From Takakia lepidozioides (taxonomy: Eukaryota > Streptophyta > Takakiopsida > Takakiales > Takakiaceae), in contig CM060733.1 of assembly GCA_030704615.1 (NCBI GenBank), positions 58,962,001 to 59,026,000 on the forward strand: a DNA stretch of 64,000 bases, written 5' to 3'. Below are positions 35,022 to 46,800 of the stretch, one piece after another. A program made the translations under genes and the position numbers. Within the stretch, counting starts at the first letter, position 1; every line of letters starts with the position of its first letter. The notes beneath the pieces were generated by a model. The model was not told the DNA's origin. It did not search any database and saw only the letters and a program-made list of their open reading frames with translations.

Positions 35022-35700
35022 CTTTGAGACTTGGCCAGTATGTTCAATGTGCCCTAGAAGAGGCCCCAGAGTAATATGAGATCAATCGAAATTCGTTCAA
35101 TGGGCCAACGGATGATTGCCCATCCAAATGATTTTCGTTCGCTTTGAGACTTGGCCAGTGTGTACAATGTACCCTCTGATAGGTCCCACTGTAACATGAG
35201 ATCAATCGAAATTCGTTCGATGGGCCAATGAGGCGTTCAGTTGTCAAATGGTTTTTGTTCATTGCGAAATTTGGCACGCACGTTGCATATGGCTACATTA
35301 CACGTCCCATTCAAAAACCGAAAACTGTGAGCACGCGAAACACAGTCCCAAACAGGTCCCAAAGCAATAGCAGATCTAGCGGAATACATTCAACGGGTGA
35401 ACGGATGGTTGCCCATCCAAAACATTTTTGTTTGCTTCCAAACTTTGCCAGTACGTTCGAGACACCCTCTCATAGGTCACGGACTAATATCAGATCAATC
35501 GAATTTCATTCGATGGCTCAACGGATGGTTGGCCATCGAGATTATTTTGGTTCGCTTTGAGACTTGGCGAGTATGTTCAATGTGCCATGGAAGAGGCCCC
35601 AGAGTAATATGAGATCAATCGAAATTCGTTCAATGGGCCGACGGATGGTTGCCCATCCAAATGATTTTCGTTCATTTTTAGACTTGGCCAGTGTGTTCAT
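35022..35700. repeat. Right inverted-repeat arm
   Basis: Starts TTGGTTCGCTTTGAGACTTGGCC, the reverse complement of the inner left arm near 31560. Continues through two sub-repeats, the GTGAGCACGCGAAACACAGT block (left counterpart near 30770) and an extra pair of sub-repeats to about 35690. Confidence 0.7.
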
Positions 35701-36289
35701 GCTCTCTTGAGTTTGTATGTTCAAGTTTGAGAAGGAGAGCTCTTGAACTAGCAAGAGGTGAAGGCCTTGAGATCCATTTTGTGTGTGAAGTGGAGTGGTG
35801 TTGATTCATGTTATGCTGAAGGAGAGCAACACTTAGGCCAAGAGGTCATGGAACATGCATTCAAATGACCAAGGGGAGCACATGGATGATGGATTGGTGC
35901 AAGACCCCCAAATGAGGCATATGGCGTGAAAGTGGGATCCAAGGTGAATTGCTTATGAGCATTATTGTAAGTGACAAGCATTGCTCTTACACATTGAGAT
36001 AATTCGTGTTGATTTGGAGCAATTGTCAAGTGATGAGGAGACAAATGCATGATTGCTCGGCAATGGAGATATGGTAGTTTGCAATCAAATTTCAAGGACT
36101 AGAAGGGGGATTGATTTGGTGGACAATGACTTGCAAGTTGAGTTGGACCACTCTTGGTTGCACATTGGGGTGGAAGAGAGCAAGAAGATGCCTCTTATGA
36201 CCACCTAGAAACCATATTTTTGCTTGAGTAGAAGCATAGATGTCAAGGACTTGCATTCTAGCTCTTCATTACATTTAACCCTAGTAGTG

Positions 36290-36515
36290 TATGCTTAGAC
36301 TATACCTCGGTTAGTATACCAAACATGAGCTTGTCCATTTTACTATACCTCTGTTGAGGTATCACCATTTGTGGACCCTAATCAGTTCAGACTATACCTA
36401 TGTTAGTATACCAAACAGAACCCTCATTTTCAGACTATACCTCTGTAAAGGTATTATCAACATAAGGGACCCTAGCAACCTCAGACTATACCTCTGTGAA
36501 GGTATCAACATTGAA
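36290..36515. repeat. AGACTATACCTCTGT interspersed repeats
   Basis: Five units of (AG)ACTATACCTmyGT, each followed by GGTATC or TAGTATACC, at about 36296, 36341, 36393, 36436 and 36483. ACTATACC and GGTAT(A)C pair as short hairpins. Confidence 0.7.
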
Positions 36516-36529
36516 AAGACTTGGTGAAA

Positions 36530-36700
36530 TTTAAGAGCATTTGGAGGATTGTTTGGAAGATATTTGAGGGCCCTTGGAGGAGTGTTTGGAGGATCTTTGG
36601 GGTCCTTGGAGGAGTATTGGAGGACCCTTCGAGGGGCTTTGGTGGACAATGTTGAAGACCTCTTGAAGGATTGATTGAGGGATATTTGAAGGATACTTGC
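36530..36700 (+). repeat. GGA-rich degenerate repeats
   Basis: Repeats of TTTGGAGGA, CTTGGAGGAG and TTGAAGGA. Purine-rich, no coding evidence. Confidence 0.5.
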
Positions 36701-37813
36701 CACGGCTATACAAACGAGTGGATAGAGACATGAGGGAGAGTGGTGGGATGAGAGCATTCTGGGGTTAGGAATTGCTTTAGTTTCTTTTCCCCATAGTCTT
36801 TCACCCTCTTTGTAGGCCAAAACCTTTCCGAAGGTGGAGGCAAGAGTCAGTCCGGGTTTGGGCTAGGGTGTCATTGCAGGAGCGACACTGTGGAGTATTT
36901 TTGGGAGCCATACACGGAGGATTAGTTGGTGGCCAAGGTGGCCAAGGCTCTTGAAGAGGTGAGAAAGTTTCTTTTGCGGAGGATGTTCTCAAGGTGGCTA
37001 TGGCGGAGCAAGTGGAGGCTACGCCACAGTCAGGGTAGGCGAACAAAACCCAAGAGGTTGCTATCTAGCAATCAAAGGATGCGTCTCCTACCTCCAAGCC
37101 TGGTGTACCCAAGGTTGCAGTCACCGAGGACAATTGGGAACCAGATGTTGGACCCACAGTCACCGGAGGAGAGAGACGGAGGATCCGGTGATTTCTAAGG
37201 GCTTATAGAAATTGCTTTGCCTTCGGTCTGCTTGCTTGGTCAACTATCCACCACAAAGCTCGCACTACCAAGAGCATGAATAGCCAAGTATTGCCTCCCC
37301 CTCTTGTCACATACATAGTTAGGATGAAGCTATGCATACATTGAATGATGATTTCCCTTCAAGGATTTCCCACCATATGTTCTCCAAGCCCTTCCCATGG
37401 CGCCCTAAGCTTGGCTCCACACCACCATGAAGAACAAGCCCTAGTCCTTCCAAGTGAAATCCACTCTATCACATAAACTAAGTCAAGCCAAGGGCACCCT
37501 TGCTAAGGGAATCCACCCTACAAAGCCCCCAACACACTCCCTCTCAATACCTAGAGCTATGGAGGTGAGAGAGGCTCATGGAGGCTCAACTACAAGAAGA
37601 TGAGCCCTCCTCAGTACTCACAAGGGGGAAAACCCATCCCCATGTCCCAAGTGAGGCTTGGCACCTCACTTGGCATATGAGACCAAATGAAGTCCTAACA
37701 CACACAAAATACAAATATAATATCCAAAATGTCCTAGTTAACTAAAAGTAGGTAATTCTAATTAACCATGACTAAAACCATGACATTGTCAATAGTGGGA
37801 TTCTATCTTCGAG

Positions 37814-38140
37814 ATGTCATTAGAGGCACTCAACAGATACCAGTACTTGCCATGGACGTCGTGTCATCTGCGCCACAAAAAACGAGCATTCATCATTGGT
37901 GAGCTACGCCGATACACTTTAAGAGAGAGCACATATGCAGGTTTTTCAGAGATCAGACGACTGTTCTATGAACGACTGCGTGCTCAAGGTTATCCAAAGT
38001 CTTTTATCTTAGAGTGTTTTAGACAATGTGACTATGCACAACGTGCTACACTGTTAGCTTCAGAATCCACTTGTAAGTTGATGGATAAGCGGGCCCCCTT
38101 GGTTTTGAAACTTGAGCATCTCAATATTCTCAAGCTTTAA
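37814..38140 (+). pseudogene. Possible Penelope-like element RT tail
   Basis: 108 codons: LNRYQYLPWTSCHLRHKKRA, FIIGELRRYTLRESTYAGF, LFYERLRAQGYPKSFIL, ending KLEHLNILKL. The N.Y.Y.P..S.H, then GELRRY, then RLRARGYP pattern resembles the region after the RT core in Penelope-like elements. No RT core or GIY-YIG nuclease seen upstream, so a fragment. Assignment is from memory of family pattern. Confidence 0.4.
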
Positions 38141-38984
38141 ACCTCGGGGGAGTCCTAAGCCCTAAACTACATGAGCATCTTCTGAAAGTTCCGCAATTAG
38201 CATCTTTTGACAAACCTATGGTTTGTTGGAAAAAACGAGGAATTTACGTTCCTATTTAGTTCGTGCTAATTACAATAGAGTCAATTATATTAAGGAGATA
38301 TTCTTGGCTTACGGGCATAAGTTAGAAAAAATATTTTTTCTTTTCTAGAAAAAGAGTTTTTTTTCGGCTAAAAGATATTTTTTAGTTATCTTTTTATCTT
38401 ATGTTTTTTTTGAGACAACACTTATTCAGTAGTATATAAGCTAGCGGTGAGGCTCATTGTACTTCACTCCATTTCTTTCTTCCCACTGAAGAGCTCAGAT
38501 TTTGAGCGAAACTAGTCTGGGGCTTATAAAGATTTGCTAGTATTCTGCATATAAGTATTTTTTGTCTCACTTTCTCTTTTGTGTTGTTGTACCTTGGAGT
38601 TGCATGCTTTAGACTCTTTGTCTAGTCTTGCCTTTGCTGCTAGGTTTGTTCTCTAGTGTGTTTTTTCTCTTCCATAAGAGATATGTTTCTATTATCCTGT
38701 ATTTACGGTGAAACAGTCTCAATCATACACTTTAGTCATTTGCATGTCTTTGCAGTTGCACTATAGAACATATCAACATCACTTATATCCTACCTTTCTG
38801 TCTTCAGAATCACCTCTTTGAGTTTTTATCTAGATATCTTGAAGTTTTTTTCGACGCATAACCGGCCTCCTAAACACTTTTTAGTCTGCACTATGCTACT
38901 ATTGCACTCGGTACATTCGTGGTTCAAATTTGTTGTACTATTACATCTATAGTTCCAATCGTTTGTAGACCCTAAACATTTCTT

Positions 38985-39960
38985 ATTATGTTAGTTACAA
39001 CTTTTGAACCTTTATCCTCAAAGCCTCCCTGCATAGAGATGGGTGTTGGTGGTGACCATCGTCTTCTTCTCCAATTGGGGAGTGCTCTTCTTCGAGACCA
39101 CAAGTGGGAATGTTTTTCAACAAGCGGGATCACACTCCTACCTTTGTGGATGCTACTCGCAAGTTACTGGACAATTCTTTGATACAATACAAGAAGGATT
39201 TCAAGAGATTGCAACGTCTCAAAGCAACTGTCGACCGACTCAGATCTCAAGAAGTTGCTGGTGAAATCCCTCATGCTTGTAGAGTTTCTTGTCCTAAGCT
39301 TGTCATTTCCTCTTTGGCCGTTCAACCTTCCCTCGATGCAAGCATTCAATCAGCCACTCTTGCTTTCCATAACACTTTACAAAAAGCCTTCATCTAGGCT
39401 CATGTGGAGGGTGTTGACAGAAGCAGAAGCCACTTTGAGCAAATCCTCTGATCTTTTCATTGCTCGACTCCAGGAAATCAAATCCTATGTGGATGCCTCT
39501 TCTTGTATTGACAATGATGAGGACTCTTTTTGGATTTTCGAGGAGCTTGATTTTGTATGCACTCAAGCCACCAAGTCTTGGTTTGCTGGAATCTCTTGTT
39601 TTCGTGCTAACCACAATTTGGCAACCGCTTTGAGGGAAACGACTTTGCGTGAAAGGAACCGTGCTAAGGATGCCACCATGGCGGATACTGATGTTCTTCC
39701 GTCCGAGCCTTCCATTGCTGAAAGGTGATCTTTGCAGCGTCTCATTACTAGGCTTTTGACATCAATACGCCTCTATTCTCTTTTCTCTTTATTGCCTCTT
39801 TGGCCTTTGCTCTTGTTGCTAGTCAATTCGACTTTTTGATTCTTGAGGATGTTTCCTCTCTGTAAGCTCTCACGGGATCGCATGGTTATTTTTTCCATGT
39901 TTATTTTAATATTTTCTTAGGGCCCATGTCCCAAATTTAAAAAAGAAGAAAAAAAGAAGA
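38985..39960 (+). mobile_element. L1-like remnant (unknown ORF plus L1-type 3' end)
   Basis: Open pieces 39104-39397 and 39404-39728 (ATLSKSSDLFIARLQEIKSYVDASS) look like one helical protein in shifted frames; not recognised. The 3' part (GGTTATTTTTTCCATG...TTAGGGCCCATGTCCC, then A-rich) mirrors the L1 3' end at 25230-25310. Could be ORF1 of an L1 or a non-autonomous derivative. Confidence 0.4.
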
Positions 39961-41700
39961 AGATGAGATTTCACGTTTTTAAGGGGCAATTCCCTCTTGA
40001 GGCCAAGAAGAGTCCATGGAACCCTGGTTCTTAGTCATGTCGATTCTGGGTAGAGTCCAATACATCATTATAGTTCGCACTGACCAATTAAGTAAACTCA
40101 CTAGTTAAGTAAACTCGACCTGTCCAAAATCCAAAATGAGTCGCTTGGGCGTTTAGAGGTGAAGAAAAAAAAAGTCGATGCATAAATATAGGTTTTCTCT
40201 TACAATTTACCAAGAATAAAAGATGATTGTCAAAGCCAGACGGATGTTGGTAGCACTAACGCGAGTGGAACGACATCGTCCATATATTCTTTGACTATAT
40301 AGGTACACAAATGTGTTCAAGCGAGAAAATTGCGAAACTATTGAGAAACTAAAGTTCTTTGCTCACATGAGGCAAGACTATCCAATAGTGTGCATAACAC
40401 TTTCAGATATTTCTTAGGTTAGTACATAGAATTAGAGTGTGTTTATCGTCAAGCAAATTTATAGACCCTATTGCTCAATGAACAACCCTTTGAGTGCCCA
40501 ATGGACAATTAAAGGAACCTATTGAAGGATGGACCCATGATAACCTTGGTTATGCACAAGCAAGACACACTAGTTCTTGAAGTATGCATAAAAACAAGAA
40601 GATCAAGGAGCTTCAGTGTTGACTTCTTCCATAGAAAGATGCAGGAAAGAGTTTTGCTCACGAATCTTGTCCATAAACTCGAATAGTTTTTGAACTCTTC
40701 ACATGAGCTTTCTTTGTATGAGATTCCCTTCCGTAGAAAACATAGTAAAGAGTTTCCAGCGAAACTTTTCATGCCTTGTTCCGGTTGAACAGTTTGTTCC
40801 AATTCTTCTTGGGAGCAACCCTTTTTCCAACCCGGCAAGGCTTGGAAGCCCCCTACTCGTGTGCTATACTACCAAATATTTCGTTTCTAAGGACCCAACG
40901 TACTTGATGACTTCACAGACAGGCTAGCATTCCCAGGGTGAACTTACTGATGACCAAAGACTGTCCCTCACACCAGATGAGTCTAGTAAATGATAATGTG
41001 AAAGACAGTCAGAAAGGTCTCTGTTGAGGTTTGGACTGAGGAATAAACGAAGTCATTGGCTAAACTTCTTGAGTTAAACATGCCTAGTTCATGAGGAACA
41101 TTGCCGTAGACATCCTAGAGCTGAGTTATCAGATTGTTCTGCATCCCTAGTGCAGGGAGATGTTTCGTTCTGGCAAAGAATTGCATACATATAATCGAGG
41201 TTGATATCTCCATTTTGTAAGTGAGCAGCTGACCAGAGCAAGGTACTCCCTTCTCTGTCACATGCTATTTCTCTCTCCCAAACTAGAGTGCAACAACATT
41301 TGAGCCACTTTAGACTTGCCTCTGTAGTTTTCTGGTTGTGGTGGCTCATTAGGCAGCCCCACTTTTCTTGTGTACTACTTTACTTTTCTCATAAGCTCTT
41401 TCAGCTTCCCATGGATGTTATGGAGCTTTTCTGACTGACTACATATTTCGCGTGGAGCAATTTACTCTGAAACCTCATGCACATGATAATCAACAACAAC
41501 TGGCACAACTAAGAGTACAAACACGTTGCATCATGCGAACATACACATGGAAAGGTAGATATTTAAGTGATTCAAGTGAATAAAAGAAACAAACGAGGAC
41601 GTGGCAACATGGCATGATGCCTAGACGACTCTTCCCAAAGGTAAACTTTCAATCTAGAACTTTGCAATCTCTACTGGCTAACGTGCAGCTTCCATAGAAG
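39960..41700. other. No feature recognised
   Basis: About 1.7 kb 3' of the oxidoreductase gene. Short open frames on both strands lack family motifs; some could be distal 3' UTR or decayed repeats. Confidence 0.4.
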
Positions 41701-41710
41701 GTCACTGCCT

Positions 41711-43858
41711 TCACAGCCTTGATGTGGGTCCCCCCCTATTGTCGTAGGGTACCTGTGACTTTCCCCCGGGTATAATCATCACCTTCCCCTGGACCTGACG
41801 ATGCTGGATTGCCGTGAAAGCTTGATTAGCCTGAAATCACCAAGAGAAAGAGAAATTCTGTAAGTGTTTTTCTACAGCCTCACAACAATGCCCCCTATTT
41901 ACTGCTGCCACGCAGAACCTGCCCAAAACATATATGCTCCGTGGAGCTAATCCAGTATTCAGCAACTGTGTACCAAGCTTCATTTCCTAAGGGGATGTTT
42001 CCCCACTGTAGCTGTTCATGGGAATCCACCTGCCAAAGTGAAACAGAGGAGGAAGAGAATGAGAGGCACCTACAGAATGAGGACTACTGCAATTGTTAGA
42101 GGACAATAGACAATGATGGTAGGTAGTGTACCTGGGTGAAAGGGAATGTATGGGAGATGTTGACACGGAGGACACCCTTGCCCAGCATCTCCAACAACTC
42201 ATGCATGGAATGTTTCAATATCTCAGGATTGTGCTTCATATAGGAGCCCCAGAGCAGTCCGTGCAATGTCAAGTTCTGCACCATGTACCTGAAAGAAACA
42301 TTAGAGTGACAATGACAACTACACAACTTCCTCACATTCCACATCAGTCCTATCCAAGAATCCTCATCCTCTCTGGAGGCAGAGGTTGGCCGCGGGACTG
42401 GGTCAGTGGAACTTGCCGGTGGCCGGGCCAAAAGCCTGGGGGTACTCATCAGTAGCTTGGGAGAGAATTACTCATAAGACGTTGTCCGCCGTAGCCTTGT
42501 GGCCATTGACACCGCGCCCAGTTTGAGCGGAACACAAAGGGACAGAAACTACCTGTGTCAGGGGCTGATGCCGGTAGTATGACTTACCTTCAAACATGCA
42601 ATTGATCCAAGTTTTCCAGATATCCTCTAGAAATCCCTTCACACAAACATCAATCTGCTGTGTGTGATTTGCCCAATAATTCGACCCCAAAAGGGCCTGG
42701 GCTTTGGGCTCAGCCACAAGAAAGTTGGTAAACAGAGGTACAGGAAAGATTCCCTTGATGGAATTGAAGAGGGTGTCTCTCTGGTGAGAGTACCCAGGAC
42801 AATGAATCAGGAAGTGGATATTGTCTTCATCACAATGGGCACTTACAATCCCCCTTTCCTCTCTGAAATTGTTTGCTGTTCAAAGGTAGGCTACCTGCCC
42901 TGAGTTTGAATTTCAGTCTAGTGCCAAGAGTGGGTAAACCTTTGAGGTCAACCATGATGACCTCACCCAGTCACAGACTGGAACAGAACTGATCCAAGGG
43001 CCTGGGCCTTTGCCTCAGCCTCGAGATTTTCATAGTTGGTAAACAGAGGTGCAGGAACGAATCCTTTGATGGATCTGAAGAGGGCATCTCTCTGGTGATT
43101 GTACCCAGGACAATGAGTCAGAAAGTGGATATAGTCTTCAGGTTGCCCACACAACGGGCATTTGCAATCCCCATTTCCTCTTTGCATCTGTTTGCTGTTC
43201 AAAGGTAGCCCTCCCGCCCTGAGTTTAAATTTCAGTCTAGTGCCAAGAGTGGGTGAACCCTTGAGGTCATCCATCATGGCCTCACTCATGTCACAGACAG
43301 GAATTGCCTCCTCCCTCCCCAAATGCCACCACTGCGTGTCGCCACCTTGCTTGATAAGCTTGTTGACTATGCCATCAGGTCCATCAGCTTTATATCCATT
43401 TAAATGCTCAATTGCTTCCACAATCTCAGAAGAACTACTGGGAGCGATGCAACCCTTTGAAATATACTCCAGTTCATCAGGGCTGTCTTGAATCATTGGA
43501 ACAGTTTTTTCAACTGTGTCCTTCCATTCTTCAGAAGACCCCTCACTGTTAGACCTAGAATGTCTGCCAAGAATACTGTAGTGAGTTTCAAAGGTTTTGA
43601 CAACGTCAGCCGTTGAATTCACCACTGCACCCTTAGTAATCCTCAGCCCTGGTACTTGCTGACAATTTTTCGGCTTGTACAGACGTTGAAGGGCCAACCA
43701 GAATCTCTTGTCACTACCACCATGCTGATTTATTTTAATTTCACTGTATAACTTGTCCCAATATAATTTCCTCTGAGACCTTACAAGCTGATTGATATCT
43801 TTGCGGATCTGGTAGTACCTAGCCCACAATGCTTTGTTGACTTTCATATTGCAGCGCA

Positions 43859-43895
<37 letters not shown>

Positions 43896-46800
43896 CTCAT
43901 AAGACGTTGTTTGCCGTAGCCTTGTGGCCATTGACCCCGCGCCCAGTTTGAGCGGGAACAAAAGGGACAGAACCTACCTCTGTCAGGGGCTGACGTTGGT
44001 AGTAAGACTTACCTCCATATAAAGAATTAATCCGGGTTTTCCAGATATCCTCTAGAAATCCCTTCACACAAGCATCAATCTGCTGTGTGTGATTTGCCCA
44101 AAAACTAGGCCTCAGGAGGGCCTGGGCTTTTGGCTCAGCCTCGAGACTTTCAAAGTTGGTAAACAGGGGTACAGGCACAATTCCCTTGATAGATTTGAAG
44201 AGAGCGTCTCTTTGGTGAGAGAACCCCGGACAGTGTATCAGAAAATGAATACTGTCTTCAGATTGCCCACACAACGGGCAATTGCACTCTCCCTTTCCTC
44301 TCTGCTTCTGTTTGCTGTTCAAAGGTAGGCTTCCTGCCCTGAGTTTAAATTTCAGTCTAGTGCCGAGAGTGGGTAGACCCTTGAGGTCATCCAAGATGTC
44401 CTCCCCCATGTCACAGACTGGAAACAAGTTCAGGGAAGTTTTCTGCCTAACTTCATTTTCATCAGACAATCTCATGGCAACAGACATGGCTGAGGACACT
44501 ACAGCCTCTAAGTCAGATTTATCCAGCAGGGTCAAGACTTGCGGATCCAGGTCCAGGTCCTTGAGGATCTCTTCTACTCTCTTCTGCCAGGACTTAGCCT
44601 GTTTGACAGGGCGGTCCTGTTTCCAAGATATAGAGTCGATTAACTTAGGATATCTGGTGTTGGGCATATGTTGCAGCTGACCCCACCATCTGACCTTGAA
44701 TTCATCTCGTCGGGAGCTTAAGGACGGAATGCCAAACTCACCCCGAACAGCCACATTGGCTGTTTTGGAGCATGCTGACATACACTCCTTAAGCACCCCC
44801 ACTTGAATGGATTCTAGAGACTTAGCCTGGTTGGAGTTATCAACCCATATAGCAGATCCGTACTCCAAGGCAGGTCTAATAACGCGACAAAGCATGGTTT
44901 TCTTAACCTCAGAGGTGACCCCTCTGCAGTGGAAAAATTTAGTGAGCCCCAGAGCTTTGCCCTTGCCGGAGAGAGAGAGAGAGAGAGAGAGATTTACTAT
45001 CCCCAGTTTCTCACCTTCACAAGTGCTACATTTGCTGGAATGCTTGGAATCTCACCACTCGTGAAACCTATGATGAGAATTTGGGCACCCCAGTTGAGTA
45101 GCTTCATGCTATCTTTGAAAAGTTTGCCACCGACAGGATCATAGAGAACATCCACTCCCCTCAGTTTTTTCGACTTCAAAAAGCTTTGAACTGACTTGAT
45201 CAGCCCGCCATCACTCGGGTCTACCACATAGTCCGCTCCTAAACTCTTCAGGAGGTCTGCCTTCTCTGTCCCCCTGTTGCAAGTCCCCACAGGGCAGTCA
45301 ACAACAAACCTTAAACACCTCTTATTGGCACCACCAGAAAGAACTGTAGAGGCACCTGTGTGTAAACTATTTACTATAGCCCGCACTAGAGCAGGTAGCC
45401 CAGTGGTTGGGTGTTTGTGCCTTGCCAGTGCATAACCTAGGTGATCTAGGGTTCAACGTGTCCACCTTCCAACAGAAGGCAGTAATACTTGGATGAAGAG
45501 ACACTATAATTTACACTGTGGAGGAGTCCTCTTTCTTTCTTTATTATAGCCCAAGACAAAATCATTCCCCTTATAATAACCTTCTAAGATGCCCACCACA
45601 GAGCTAAGCAAGTAACTGGGATTATGTTTGTCCATGTTGTCCTGCAGCAACCACCAAAGAAGGTTTGTGCATGGAGGGACTCAGTCAAAATTGACACCCT
45701 TGGAAGTTGTGCGTTGATGATATTTCTGTTAAATCAGGAATTCGACCCAAACAGCCCCCGGACCATGCTGGGTGGTATCTTCAACTGTTACCCCTCAACC
45801 TGTGTGTGGTGTGGTGAGCCTTGGCCGTGGAAATAGGCACAAAGTTCCAGGAGGGTTTGTATCTTGGACTCTACCCAGAAATGAATGTTAGAGTCTTGCT
45901 CACGTGGCTTTCTCAGCTTTGTCAGCTTTCTCAGGCGTAAGGTGAAGAATTACACAAAGAAGTTTGCTCTAGAGTCTTGCCCCTTTTCTCTTATAAATAG
46001 GACAAGCAAGCGGGTTTGCATGAATGTTAATTTAAAGAAGGCATCACCCCATAAATACTCTAGGGGTGTTAAATGGAAAACCCAAAGCGACAGACTGCGA
46101 CCACAAGTAGTTGAAGAATGGAAAGGAGTGTAGGCCTTAAAAAGGAAAAACCTTGCAACAGCGATGACAACAGCGCCACACAACTTGCCAATCTGCACAG
46201 CTGCTGACCCCACACCTCCTGCCGCACCCAGAACAAGCAGTACCTAGTTGGACCTATATTTCAGTCTTCTTTACTTCCCGATGAACTCGTGTTCTACTTC
46301 TGCAAGGTAACACCTCCGATCCATCTCTGTTGTTTTTAAGAACTACAGACCTTTTATCTCATTTCTATGTGTAGCACTAGTTCATGGAGAGAAGACACAT
46401 GTACTGTTGGCATGTTGGCATCCTTGTTGCCTGATTTAACCAAAGAGAGAGGTGGTCCATGGTTAATGACAGAGAGGATAATACTGTTTTCCACTCCTGG
46501 TTCGTAATATGATACAAAAACTCCCAGAAACCCTCCTGCAATCTTGCTCTCTGTCTCTCTATCTCAGACTGTCAGCCCGCCTGACCCATTTGTTGCCGAT
46601 CTGCCAACCAGTTCTTGGGCTTATCTCAATTTAGAAATCAAAAGCAGCCAACCTGGCCAGCCTGAAGACGAGCCCGATACACCAATCCAACATGGGACGT
46701 GCCAAATGCAACTGGGAGAACGCCGGCCTCCAATATATTGCACCCCTCTGGTACCTTGAACCTTCATCAGAACCAAATTTGCATCCATATCAATCCCCAA

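Larger units (their letters stand above)
30566..35700. mobile_element. Long-inverted-repeat DNA element carrying a RING-like gene
   Basis: Complex inverted repeats (left about 30566-31590, right 35022-35700) flank a unique core with one long minus-strand frame. The arms contain sub-repeats of about 100-110 bp (CAAATGATTTTCGTTCGC, AATTTCGATTGATCTCATATTAC). No transposase motif recognised; exact ends and target-site duplication not found. Confidence 0.65.
35700..37800. other. Noncoding, repeat-bearing stretch
   Basis: No supported gene. Contains ACTATACCTCTGT repeats (36290-36515) and GGA-rich repeats (36530-36700). A short Arg-rich open frame (36926-37198) is unrecognised. Confidence 0.4.

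Noticed and set aside
40509-41349. Short minus-strand frames 3' of the oxidoreductase gene
   Set aside because: No motif, no splice-consistent neighbours; treated as noncoding.
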